Shown here piece by piece: positions 52,151 to 60,196 of a DNA stretch of 64,000 bases; positions within the stretch are counted from its first letter, which is position 1; every line of letters begins with the position of its first letter. The stretch comes from Amycolatopsis dendrobii (GTDB taxonomy: Bacteria; Actinomycetota; Actinomycetes; Mycobacteriales; Pseudonocardiaceae). Location: NCBI RefSeq assembly GCF_014145675.1, contig NZ_JACGZW010000019.1, positions 62,001 through 126,000 of the forward strand, read 5' to 3'. The position numbers and the translations under genes were made by a program. The notes below the pieces were generated by a model, which saw only the letters and a program-made list of their open reading frames with translations, ran no database searches and was not told the origin of the DNA.

Positions 52151-52204
52151 GCCGTCGCCTCCTTAAGGAGTTTCACGCTCATTGCCTGGGAGGCGACGGC
52201 ATGA
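52147..52204 (-). promoter_or_regulatory. RNA hairpin over the sufT ribosome-binding site
   Basis: 52147-52162 is perfectly complementary to 52189-52204 (16 bp, 26-nt loop). In the suf mRNA the 3' arm holds GGAGGCGACGGCATGA, i.e. the Shine-Dalgarno sequence and start codon of sufT. When folded, this would block initiation; a ribosome reading through the small ORF that covers the region would open it. Confidence 0.7.
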
Positions 52205-52236
52205 ACAACCATGATTCGCTTGCAAGCTGCGCTCAT
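52147..52236 (-). CDS. Small ORF (29 aa) bridging sufU and sufT
   Basis: ATG at 52236 overlaps the sufU stop (ATGA), and its TGA overlaps the sufT ATG (ATGA); the frame is open for 29 codons between. The product starts MSAACKRIMVVHAVASQAMS and ends VKLLKEATA. GAGAAGG lies immediately upstream within sufU. No known function. The double 4-nt overlap suggests it exists for translational coupling: ribosomes leaving sufU pass through it, melt the hairpin and restart on sufT. The peptide itself may be irrelevant. Not normally annotated because of its length. Confidence 0.5.
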   Translation of the reverse strand: MSAACKRIMVVHAVASQAMSVKLLKEATA

Positions 52237-52682
52237 GCCTTCTCAGCTCCTGTGGTGGTGCTGGACACCGCGTCCTTGAACGCCATCCAGCCGAGCAGGG
52301 CGCACTTCACGCGCGCCGGGTACTTCGCAACGCCGGCGAACGCGACGCCGTCCTCCAGTACGTCCTCGTCCGGTTCGACCTTGCCCTTGCCCTGCATCAG
52401 TTCCACGAACGCGTCCATGGTCGTGAACGCCTCGTCGACGGTGTGCCCGACGACCAGGTCGGTCAGCACCGACGCGGACGCCTGGCTGATCGAGCAGCCC
52501 TGCCCGTCGTAGGACACGTCCTCGACTTTGCCGTCGCTGACCTTGACCCGCAAGGTGATCTCGTCGCCGCAGGTCGGGTTGACCTGGAACGACTCCGCGT
52601 CGAACGGATCGCGCAGGCCGCGCCCGTGCGGGTTCTTGTAGTGGTCCAGGATGATCTCCTGGTACATGCTCTCCAGGTTCAC
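52233..52682 (-). CDS. sufU: Fe-S cluster scaffold/sulfur acceptor SufU
   Basis: A 149-residue IscU-like SufU, the zinc protein that takes sulfur from SufS. LESMYQEIILDHYKNPHGRG is the N-terminal signature. Ligand Cys residues sit in VNPTCGDEI, DGQGCSISQAS and ARVKCALLGW, with the SufU-specific insertion between the second and third. GTG 52682 overlaps the sufS stop (GTGA); an internal ATG at 52667 is possible. Stop overlaps the 29-codon ORF. Confidence 0.95.
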   Translation of the reverse strand: MNLESMYQEIILDHYKNPHGRGLRDPFDAESFQVNPTCGDEITLRVKVSDGKVEDVSYDGQGCSISQASASVLTDLVVGHTVDEAFTTMDAFVELMQGKGKVEPDEDVLEDGVAFAGVAKYPARVKCALLGWMAFKDAVSSTTTGAEKA

Positions 52683-53980
52683 TGGTCCACCCCGAAGAAC
52701 TTCTGCGCCTCGCGGATCCCGGCGACCAGAGCGTCCACTTCGGACAGCGTGTTGTACAGGTAGAAGCTCGCCCGCACGGTCGCGGGCACCGAACAGGCCC
52801 GGTGCAGCGGCCACGCGCAGTGGTGTCCCACCCGCACCGCGATGCCGAGGCTGTCGAGCACCTGGCCGGCGTCGTGCGGGTGCACGCCGTCGATCACGAA
52901 CGCGACGGTCGCGCCCCGGTCTTCGAGGTCGGTCGGCCCGACGATGCGCACGCCCGGGATCGCGCTGATGCCCGCGATCGCGGCCGCGGCCAGTTCGTGC
53001 TCGTGCGCCGCGACGCGGTCCATCCCGATGGCGGACAGGTAGTCCACCGCCGCGCCGAGACCGATCGCCTGCGACGTCATCGGCACCCCCGCCTCGAACC
53101 GCTGCGGCGGCGCGGCGAACGTGGTGCGCTCCATCGTGACCAGCTCGATCATCGAGCCGCCGGTGAGGAACGGCGGCATCGCTTCGAGCAGTTCGGTCCG
53201 GCCGTACAGCACGCCGATCCCGGACGGAGCCAGCATCTTGTGCCCGGAGAACACCGCGAAGTCGACGTCCAGCGCGTGGAAATCGACCGCGAAGTGCGGC
53301 ACCGACTGGCAGGCGTCGAGGACGGTCAGCGCGCCGACCTCCTTCGCCTTGGCCACGAGCTTGGCCACCGGGTTGACCGTGCCGAGCACATTGGACTGGT
53401 GCGCGAACGCGACCACCTTCGTGCGCGGCGTGATCACACTGTCCAGATCGGACAGATCGAGGCGGCCCTCGGCGGTGACCTTGAACCACTTCAGCGTCGC
53501 CCCGGTGCGCTGGCACAACTGCTGCCACGGCACCAGGTTCGCGTGGTGCTCCATCTCGGTGATGACGATTTCGTCGCCTTCGCCGATCCGGAACCGTTCG
53601 GACTCCGGACCGGCCGTGGCGGCGTTGCTCATCGCGTACGCCACGAGGTTGATGCCCTCGGTCGCGTTCTTGGTGAACACCAGCTCTTCCGGGTCCGCGC
53701 CGACGAATTCCGCGGTCTTGGCGCGCGCGGATTCGTAGGCGTCGGTGGCCTCTTCGGACAGCTGGTGGGCACCGCGGTGCACGGCCGAGTTCGACGTGAA
53801 CACGTACCGCCGTTCCGCGTCGAGCACCTGCACCGGCCGTTGCGAGGTCGCTCCGGAGTCCAGGTACACCAAGGGTTTCCCGTCGCGCACGGTGCGCGTC
53901 AGGATCGGGAAGTCGGCACGCAGTGCCGCCACGTCAAGGGGAACAGAGTTGGTCGGGCTGTTCGAAGCCGTGGTGGTCAT
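52679..53980 (-). CDS. sufS: Cysteine desulfurase SufS
   Basis: A 433-residue group II PLP-dependent cysteine desulfurase providing sulfur to SufU. VYLDSGATSQRPVQVLDA near the N-terminus, TEMEHHANLVPW, and the PLP lysine in FSGHKMLAPSGIGVLYG. The persulfide Cys is in RVGHHCAWPLH near the C-terminus. ATG 53980. Overlaps sufU by 4 nt; 50 bp after sufC. Confidence 0.96.
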   Translation of the reverse strand: MTTTASNSPTNSVPLDVAALRADFPILTRTVRDGKPLVYLDSGATSQRPVQVLDAERRYVFTSNSAVHRGAHQLSEEATDAYESARAKTAEFVGADPEELVFTKNATEGINLVAYAMSNAATAGPESERFRIGEGDEIVITEMEHHANLVPWQQLCQRTGATLKWFKVTAEGRLDLSDLDSVITPRTKVVAFAHQSNVLGTVNPVAKLVAKAKEVGALTVLDACQSVPHFAVDFHALDVDFAVFSGHKMLAPSGIGVLYGRTELLEAMPPFLTGGSMIELVTMERTTFAAPPQRFEAGVPMTSQAIGLGAAVDYLSAIGMDRVAAHEHELAAAAIAGISAIPGVRIVGPTDLEDRGATVAFVIDGVHPHDAGQVLDSLGIAVRVGHHCAWPLHRACSVPATVRASFYLYNTLSEVDALVAGIREAQKFFGVDQ

Positions 53981-54030
53981 CGAGCCAACTCCTCTCTCTC
54001 GGTGTCGTCGGGAACGGGGCGCGGGGAACG

Positions 54031-54801
54031 TCAGGCCTTGGCGGGCTCGGCGGAGCCGACGTACTTGACGTAGCCGTTCTCCTCCAGCTCGTCGGCCAGT
54101 TCGCGGCCGCCGGACTCGACGATGCGGCCGTCGGCGAAGACGTGCACGAAGTCCGGGGTGATGTGCCGCAGGATGCGGGTGTAGTGCGTGATCAGCATGA
54201 CGCCGACCTCGTTGCCCGCCTTGTACTCGTTGACGCCTTCGGACACGACGCGCAGCGCGTCGACGTCCAGGCCGGAGTCGGTCTCGTCGAGGATGGCGAA
54301 CTTCGGCTTGAGCAGCGCCAGCTGCAGGATCTCGTGGCGCTTCTTCTCGCCGCCGGAGAAGCCCTCGTTCACCGAGCGCTCGGCGAACTCACTCGAGATG
54401 CCGAGCTTGCCCATCTCCTCCTTGACCTCCTTGACCCAGTGGCGAAGCTTGGGGGCCTCGCCCCGGACCGAGGTGGCCGCGGTGCGCAGGAAGTTCGACA
54501 TCGAGACGCCGGGCACCTCGACCGGGTACTGCATGGCGAGGAAGAGGCCGGCGCGGGCGCGCTCGTCGACGCTCATCTCGAGCACGTTCTCGCCGTCCAG
54601 CAGCACCTCGCCGGAGGTCACCGTGTACTTCGGGTGGCCGGCGATCGCGTAGGACAGGGTGGACTTGCCGGAGCCGTTCGGGCCCATGATCGCGTGCGTC
54701 TCGCCGGACCGGATGGTCAGGTTGACGCCCTTGAGGATCTCCTTGGCTCCGTCTTCGGTGGTCACCGAAGCGTGCAGGTCCTTGATTTCCAGGGTAGCCA
54801 T
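54031..54801 (-). CDS. sufC: Fe-S assembly ATPase SufC
   Basis: A 256-residue ABC ATPase that powers the SufBCD scaffold. Walker A GPNGSGKSTLSYAIAG, signature FSGGEKKRHEILQLALL, and Walker B FAILDETDSGLDVDALRVVS, with the DETDSGLD form characteristic of SufC; H-loop THYTRIL. ATG 54801. It lies between sufD and sufS, with 42 and 50 bp spacers. Confidence 0.96.
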   Translation of the reverse strand: MATLEIKDLHASVTTEDGAKEILKGVNLTIRSGETHAIMGPNGSGKSTLSYAIAGHPKYTVTSGEVLLDGENVLEMSVDERARAGLFLAMQYPVEVPGVSMSNFLRTAATSVRGEAPKLRHWVKEVKEEMGKLGISSEFAERSVNEGFSGGEKKRHEILQLALLKPKFAILDETDSGLDVDALRVVSEGVNEYKAGNEVGVMLITHYTRILRHITPDFVHVFADGRIVESGGRELADELEENGYVKYVGSAEPAKA

Positions 54802-54843
54802 TCTGCTTTTCCTAAAAGAGTCTGAAGGGGACGGACGACGGGC

Positions 54844-56016
54844 TCAGGCGCCCACGGCTTCGAGCTCGGCCTCGATCGCGGCCTCGAGGCGCTCGCGCAC
54901 CTCGGGCACGCCGATGCGGGCCAGGATCTCGTGGAAGAACCCGCGCACGACCAGCCGCCGCGCGGCCTCCTCGCCGATCCCGCGCGACTGGAGGTAGAAC
55001 AACTGCTCGTCGTCGAACCTTCCCGTGGCGCTCGCGTGGCCCGCGCCCTCGATCTCGCCGGTCTCGATCTCGAGGTTCGGCACCGAGTCGGCGCGCGCGC
55101 CGGGGGTGAGCACGAGGTTGCGGTTGAGCTCGTAGGTGTCGGTGGCCTCGGCGGCCGCCCGGATCAGCACGTCGCCGATCCACACCGTGTGCGCGCCGTC
55201 GCCCTGCAAGGCGCCCTTGTACATCACGTTGGACTTGCAGTTGGGCACCGCGTGGTCCACGAACAGCCGGTGTTCCTGGTGCTGGCCCGCGTCGGCGAAG
55301 TACAGCCCGAGCATCTCGACGTCGCCGCCGCGGTCGGCGAAGGTCGCCGTGGGCGACACGCGCACCAGGTCGCCGCCGAGGGTGACCACGGTGTGCTTGA
55401 GCGTCGCGTCGCGGCCGAGCCGCAGGTGCTGCTCGGACACGTGCACCGCGTCGTCGGCCCAGTCCTGGACGCTGACCACGGTGATCTTGGCCGAGTCGCC
55501 GATGACGAACTCGACGTTGTCCGCGTAGGTGCCGGAACCGACGTGGTCGAGCACGATCACCGCGTTGGCGAACGCCTCGGCGCGCACCTGGAGGTGGCCG
55601 TAGGCGACCTTGCCCTTGCCGGGGCCGTGAACGCGCAGCACCGACGGCTTCGACGCCTCGGTCTCCTTCGGCACGGTGACGATCGTGGCCTTGGCGAAGG
55701 ACGAGTACGCCTGCGCCGCGATGCGGTCGCTCGGCACGCCCGCCTCGCCGAGGCGCGCGTCGTCGCGGCCGACGGTCTCGATCTTCAGCTCGGGCGCGGC
55801 CTCGGTCTCCAGCGTGATCTCGCCGGAGGCGACGGCGGAACCGTCGTGCAGGCCGCGCAGGCGCTTCATCGGAGTGAAGCGCCAGTTTTCCTCACGACCG
55901 CCGGGGACCTCGAAGGCCGCGACGTCGTAGGAGGTGAACCGCTCCGCGCGGGAGGCCGCCGGAATGACGGCGCCCTCCCGCAGCGACTCGGCGACGTTGT
56001 TCTCGGTAACCGACAT
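54844..56016 (-). CDS. sufD: Fe-S assembly protein SufD
   Basis: A 390-residue beta-helix scaffold protein, partner of SufB. ENWRFTPMKRLRGL near the N-terminus, QHQEHRLFVDHAVPNCKSN in the core, and GRFDDEQLFYLQSRGIGEEAARRLVVRGFFHEIL at the C-terminus, whose His/Cys residues take part in cluster formation in the SufBC2D complex. ATG 56016 begins 2 bp after the sufB stop. Confidence 0.95.
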   Translation of the reverse strand: MSVTENNVAESLREGAVIPAASRAERFTSYDVAAFEVPGGREENWRFTPMKRLRGLHDGSAVASGEITLETEAAPELKIETVGRDDARLGEAGVPSDRIAAQAYSSFAKATIVTVPKETEASKPSVLRVHGPGKGKVAYGHLQVRAEAFANAVIVLDHVGSGTYADNVEFVIGDSAKITVVSVQDWADDAVHVSEQHLRLGRDATLKHTVVTLGGDLVRVSPTATFADRGGDVEMLGLYFADAGQHQEHRLFVDHAVPNCKSNVMYKGALQGDGAHTVWIGDVLIRAAAEATDTYELNRNLVLTPGARADSVPNLEIETGEIEGAGHASATGRFDDEQLFYLQSRGIGEEAARRLVVRGFFHEILARIGVPEVRERLEAAIEAELEAVGA

Positions 56017-56018
56017 GA

Positions 56019-57467
56019 CTAGCCGACGGACCCTTCCATCTGGAGCTCGATCAGGCGGTTCAGCTCGAGCGCGTATTCCATCGGCAGCTCGCGCGCGATG
56101 GGCTCGACGAACCCGCGCACGATCATCGCCATCGCCTCGGCCTCGTCGAGGCCGCGCGACATCAGGTAGAACAGCTGCTCTTCGCTGACCTTGGACACCG
56201 TGGCCTCGTGGCCCATGGACACCTCGTCGTTGCGGATGTCCACGTACGGGTACGTGTCCGACCGCGAGATCGTGTCCACCAGCAGGGCGTCGCAGACCAC
56301 GCTGGAGCGCGAGTGGTGCGCCCGCTTCGCGACCTTGACCAGGCCGCGGTAGGAGGTCCGGCCGCCGCCGCGCGCGACCGACTTCGACACGATGGTCGAG
56401 GAGGTGTGCGGCGCGAGGTGCTCCATCTTGGCCCCGGCGTCCTGGTGCTGGCCCTCGCCCGCGAACGCGACCGAGAGGACCTCGCCCTTGGCGTGCTCGC
56501 CCATGAGGAAGACCGACGGGTACTTCATGGTCACCTTGGAGCCGATGTTGCCGTCGACCCACTCCATGGTCGCGCCCTCTTCGCACTTGGCGCGCTTGGT
56601 GACCAGGTTGTAGACGTTGTTCGACCAGTTCTGGATCGTCGTGTAGCGGCAGCGGGCGCCCTTCTTCACGATGATCTCGACGACCGCGGAGTGCAGCGAG
56701 TCCGACTGGTAGATCGGCGCGGTGCAGCCCTCGACGTAGTGGACGTAGGCGTCCTCGTCGACGATGATCAGCGTCCGCTCGAACTGGCCCATGTTCTCGG
56801 TGTTGATCCGGAAGTAGGCCTGCAGCGGGATCTCGACGTGCACGCCCTTCGGCACGTAGATGAACGAGCCGCCGGACCACACCGCCGTGTTCAGCGCGGA
56901 GAACTTGTTGTCGCCCGCCGGGATCACGGAGCCGAAGTACTCCTGGAAGATCTCCGGGTGCTCCCTGAGCGCGGAGTCGGTGTCCAGGAAGAGAACGCCC
57001 TGCTCCTCCAGGTCCTCGCGGATCTGGTGGTAGACGACCTCGGACTCGTACTGCGCCGCGACGCCCGCCACGAGGCGCTGCTTCTCCGCCTCGGGGATGC
57101 CCAGCTTGTCGTAGGTGTTCTTGATGTCCTCGGGCAGGTCTTCCCAGCTGGCCGCCTGCTTCTCGGTGGACCGCACGAAGTACTTGATGTTGTCGAAGTC
57201 GATCCCCGAGAGGTCGGCGCCCCAGTTCGGCATCGGCTTGAGGTCGAACAGCTTGAGCGCCTTCAATCGGGCGTCGCGCATCCACTCGGGCTCGGACTTC
57301 TTCTCGGAGATGTCGCGGACGACATCCTCGTTCAGGCCGCGGCGCGCGCTGGCGCCCGCCTCGTCGGAGTCCGCCCAGCCGAAGGCGTAGTTGCCAAGGG
57401 ACGCGATGGTCTCTTCCTGGCTCAACGGCTCGGTGGTGGGAGTGCGCTGCTCGGCAGCGGCAGTCAT
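56019..57467 (-). CDS. sufB: Fe-S assembly protein SufB (no intein)
   Basis: A 482-residue scaffold on which the nascent Fe-S cluster forms. YVPKGVHVEIPLQAYFRINT, VHYVEGCTAPIYQSDSLHSA (with conserved Cys) and RCRYTTIQNWSNNVYNLVTK are hallmarks. EEQLFYLMSRGLDEAEAMAM and RGFVEPIARELPMEYALEL end it. The full-length frame is uninterrupted; the intein found in this gene in many mycobacteria is absent. ATG 57467 overlaps the sufR stop (ATGA). Confidence 0.96.
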   Translation of the reverse strand: MTAAAEQRTPTTEPLSQEETIASLGNYAFGWADSDEAGASARRGLNEDVVRDISEKKSEPEWMRDARLKALKLFDLKPMPNWGADLSGIDFDNIKYFVRSTEKQAASWEDLPEDIKNTYDKLGIPEAEKQRLVAGVAAQYESEVVYHQIREDLEEQGVLFLDTDSALREHPEIFQEYFGSVIPAGDNKFSALNTAVWSGGSFIYVPKGVHVEIPLQAYFRINTENMGQFERTLIIVDEDAYVHYVEGCTAPIYQSDSLHSAVVEIIVKKGARCRYTTIQNWSNNVYNLVTKRAKCEEGATMEWVDGNIGSKVTMKYPSVFLMGEHAKGEVLSVAFAGEGQHQDAGAKMEHLAPHTSSTIVSKSVARGGGRTSYRGLVKVAKRAHHSRSSVVCDALLVDTISRSDTYPYVDIRNDEVSMGHEATVSKVSEEQLFYLMSRGLDEAEAMAMIVRGFVEPIARELPMEYALELNRLIELQMEGSVG

Positions 57468-58315
57468 GCGGGTTTCCCTCCATTCGGGATCCGTGGTGCG
57501 TGCCCTTCGGGCGGCGGGGCCGCTTGTCCGGGCGTCGTGCGGTCCGGCTCGGGATGGGCCGGGATACCCGCCGGTCCGGCGGGTACGTGTGTGGTGCACG
57601 CGTTGTCTCCGCGCGCGATGGTCGCCAGCCGCTGGACGTGGGTGCCCAGCAGTTTCGCGAACGCTTCCGTTTCGGCCTCGCACAGCTGCGGGAATTCCGC
57701 GGCGACGTGCGCGACCGGGCAGTGGTGCTGGCACAGCTGCGCGCCCACGTGCGCGGCGGGGTTCTCCGCGCCGACCTGGCGGGTCGAGGCAGCGTAGCCC
57801 TCCCTGCTCAGCGCGGCCGCGAGGGCCTCGGCGCGCTCGACCGGATCAGCCGATCCGGTGATCGCCTGCCGGTGCGGCCCGACGAGCCCTTCGACGCGGC
57901 GCTCGGCGAACGCGCGCACCGCGTCCGGGCCGGCGTGCTCGGCGAGGAAGCGGATGGCCGACACCGCGAGGTCGTCGTAGGCGTGCCCGAACCGGGCCCG
58001 GCCCGCTTCGGTGAGCAGGAACAGCTTGGCCGGGCGGCCGCGTCCGCGCGGGCCCTTGCGCGGGGCGTCGCGGGTCTCGGCCTCGCCGTCGGCCTGGAGC
58101 GCGTCGAGGTGCCGCCGGATCGCCGTCGGGCTGATCCCGAGCTGCTCGGCGACCACCACGGCGGTCATCGGGCCCTGCTCCAGCAGCAGCCGGGCGACCT
58201 CGTGCCGGGTGCGGCCCTCGGCCACGTTCGCGGCGCTGACCTGCACGGGAACGCCGACGGCCGCGGTGCGCGGCTGCTCGCCGCGCCCCTCGCCGATGGT
58301 CCCGTTCTTTTTCAC
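57464..58315 (-). CDS. sufR: SufR, Fe-S sensing repressor of the suf operon
   Basis: A 283-residue winged-helix (ArsR/DeoR-like) regulator. DNA-binding part: MTAVVVAEQLGISPTAIRRH and HLDALQADGEAETR, with the wing KGPRGRGRPAKLFLLTEAGR. The C-terminal sensor carries the Cys set LCQHHCPVAHVAAEFPQLCEAE, which binds the cluster. The last 50 residues are Pro-rich. GTG 58315 is inside the operator at 58312-58326, and the first gene of the operon is thus autoregulated. The stop overlaps sufB. Same arrangement as Rv1460 in M. tuberculosis. Confidence 0.94.
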   Translation of the reverse strand: MKKNGTIGEGRGEQPRTAAVGVPVQVSAANVAEGRTRHEVARLLLEQGPMTAVVVAEQLGISPTAIRRHLDALQADGEAETRDAPRKGPRGRGRPAKLFLLTEAGRARFGHAYDDLAVSAIRFLAEHAGPDAVRAFAERRVEGLVGPHRQAITGSADPVERAEALAAALSREGYAASTRQVGAENPAAHVGAQLCQHHCPVAHVAAEFPQLCEAETEAFAKLLGTHVQRLATIARGDNACTTHVPAGPAGIPAHPEPDRTTPGQAAPPPEGHAPRIPNGGKPA

Positions 58316-58326
58316 AACACAAGTGT
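58312..58326 (-). promoter_or_regulatory. SufR operator overlapping the sufR start codon
   Basis: Minus strand ACACT-TGTGT-TGTGA matches exactly the ACACT-N5-TGTGA motif that I recall for mycobacterial SufR. It covers the GTG start (58315-58313). A -10-like TAAGAC lies just upstream (58332-58327), so binding would block transcription from a nearly leaderless promoter. Confidence 0.7.
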
Positions 58327-58467
58327 GTCTTATTTCCGGCCGCCGGGCAAAGGCGGGGTGTCGCCCAGTGACCCGACTCACCTCGCCACCGCGGCGCCCG
58401 GCCCAACGGGAGCGATCCCGTCGCCGGGGGACCGAATGGCTCGATACGCCGCGTGAACCGGAGTCGA

Positions 58468-58473
58468 TACGCT
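58468..58473 (+). promoter_or_regulatory. -10 box of mptB, leaderless
   Basis: TACGCT (TANNNT) ends 7 nt before GTG 58481. No Shine-Dalgarno sequence and no good -35 are present. Confidence 0.5.
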
Positions 58474-58480
58474 TCCGGGC

Positions 58481-60190
58481 GTGGCAATCGGCGAACACCC
58501 GGAGCAGCGGGCACCGGAACCGGACTTATCCGGCGAACCGGGCGACGCTGACGGCGCCGTGGCCGCTCCCCCTGCCCCCGAAGCCGCGCCGTCCCCGGTC
58601 GGCCCGCGCCGCACCGATCCGCTGAACGCCGCCGAGACCCGCGGCCTCGACGTGGTCCGCCGCTTCGGCACCGTCGGCTCCCTGTTCCTCGCGCTCGGCT
58701 CGCTCGGGGCCGGCGCCGCGCCGGTGATCAACCCGGTGCAGGACCTGCCGGTGCTGCGGCTGTTCATCCGGATCCCGACGGTCTCGCTCGCGATCGCGTT
58801 CTCCGGGATGGGCATCCTGGTGCTGAGCTGGCTCATGCTCGCCCGCTTCGCCCGTCCGGCGAGCGCGCGGCTGGCCACCAGCGGCCAGCTCGCCCGGACC
58901 GTCGCGATGTGGGTCGCGCCGCTGCTGCTCATCCCGCCGCTGTTCTCCCGCGACGTCTACAGCTACCTCGCGCAGAGCGAGATCGTGCACCGCGGCATGG
59001 ACCCCTACCAGCTGGGCCCGGCGCAGGCGCTCGGCGTCGCGGACCCGCTGACCGCGGGCGTCACCAACATCTGGCGCGAGACCCCCGCCCCGTACGGACC
59101 GCTGCTGCTGCGGCTCGGCGGCTGGCTGGCCCCGGTCGGCGGCAACAACATCGTCGTCGGCGTGCTGCTGCAGCGCGGCCTCGCGATGGTCGGCGTGCTG
59201 CTGATCGTGTGGGCGGTGCCGCGGCTGGCCCGACGGTTCGGCGTCCAGCCGGCCACCGCGCTGTGGCTCGGCGCGGCGAACCCGTTGCTGATCTTCCATT
59301 TCGTCGCGGGCGCGCACAACGATTCGCTGGCCATCGGGCTCATGGTGGCCGGGCTGGAGATCGGCATCCGGCGGCTGCCGGTGCGGGTGAAGGGGGACAG
59401 CCCGCCGCCGCTGGCGAAGGGCGAATTGCTCTTCATCGCGCTCGGGGTCGTCATCATCACGATCGGCGCCACCGTGAAGATCCCGGCGGTGCTGGCGTTG
59501 CCGTTCCTGTCGGTGATGGTCGCGCGCAGATGGCACGGGCGGCTGAAGGACCTGGTGTGGGCGGGCACGCCGATGGCGGTGCTGTTCGGCGTGGTGCTCA
59601 CCGCGATCTGCGTCGGCACCGGACTGGGCTTCGGCTGGATCGGCGCGACGGCGAGCACGCCGGGACTGGTGCGGTCGTTCATCTCCCCCACCGCGGAGAT
59701 CGCGAACCTCAGCGGCGTCCTCGGCATCACGCTCGGGCTGGGCAACCACACCGACGCGCTGGTGCCGATCCTCGGCACGCTCGGCAACGTGATCACCGCG
59801 GCGGTGACGATCAAATTCCTGTGGGCCAGTTTCAAATGGCGGTACCGGCCGATCATCGGGCTCGGCGTCTCGCTGGGCGCGGCGATGATCCTGCAGATCA
59901 ACCTCCAGCCCTGGTACCTGCTGTGGGCGGTGATCCCGCTCGCCGCCGCGGCCGGGACGTCGCGGTTCCGGGTGGTCGCCACGGTCATCAGCGCCGGGCT
60001 GCCGTTCCTGCTGCCGCCCACCGGCGGCACCTTCGACGGCCGCTCGTACGTCCTGCCGTGGGCCTACGGCGCGGCCGCTCTGGTGACCCTCGGCGGCCTC
60101 GCGATCGTGTACCGGGTTTCGCCGCTGCTGTTGTCCAGGACACCTCCGGCGTCCCCAGCACCGCGCGCGCCCGCTGACGTCGTATCGTGA
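58481..60190 (+). CDS. mptB: Alpha-(1->6)-mannopyranosyltransferase, MptB-like
   Basis: A 569-residue GT-C membrane transferase using polyprenol-phosphate-mannose to extend the mannan core of lipoglycans. A 60-residue Pro/Ala-rich cytosolic tail is followed by about 12 hydrophobic segments; the first external loop holds FSRDVYSYLAQSEIVHRGMD, the GT-C catalytic-loop look. WRETPAPYGPLLLRLGGWL and AGAHNDSLAIGLMVAG are typical of MptA/MptB. Divergent from sufR as Rv1459c is from Rv1460 in M. tuberculosis, which supports MptB. Confidence 0.9.
   Translation: MAIGEHPEQRAPEPDLSGEPGDADGAVAAPPAPEAAPSPVGPRRTDPLNAAETRGLDVVRRFGTVGSLFLALGSLGAGAAPVINPVQDLPVLRLFIRIPTVSLAIAFSGMGILVLSWLMLARFARPASARLATSGQLARTVAMWVAPLLLIPPLFSRDVYSYLAQSEIVHRGMDPYQLGPAQALGVADPLTAGVTNIWRETPAPYGPLLLRLGGWLAPVGGNNIVVGVLLQRGLAMVGVLLIVWAVPRLARRFGVQPATALWLGAANPLLIFHFVAGAHNDSLAIGLMVAGLEIGIRRLPVRVKGDSPPPLAKGELLFIALGVVIITIGATVKIPAVLALPFLSVMVARRWHGRLKDLVWAGTPMAVLFGVVLTAICVGTGLGFGWIGATASTPGLVRSFISPTAEIANLSGVLGITLGLGNHTDALVPILGTLGNVITAAVTIKFLWASFKWRYRPIIGLGVSLGAAMILQINLQPWYLLWAVIPLAAAAGTSRFRVVATVISAGLPFLLPPTGGTFDGRSYVLPWAYGAAALVTLGGLAIVYRVSPLLLSRTPPASPAPRAPADVVS
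60183..60188 (+). promoter_or_regulatory. -10 box inside the mptB end
   Basis: TATCGT (TANNNT) ends 8 nt before GTG 60197 and lies in the last codons of mptB. The downstream ABC gene may therefore have its own leaderless promoter besides read-through. Confidence 0.45.
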
Positions 60191-60196
60191 TTCGCT

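Noticed and set aside
56019..57467. Intein in sufB, as in mycobacteria
   Set aside because: The frame has normal SufB length (482 residues) and no intein motifs.
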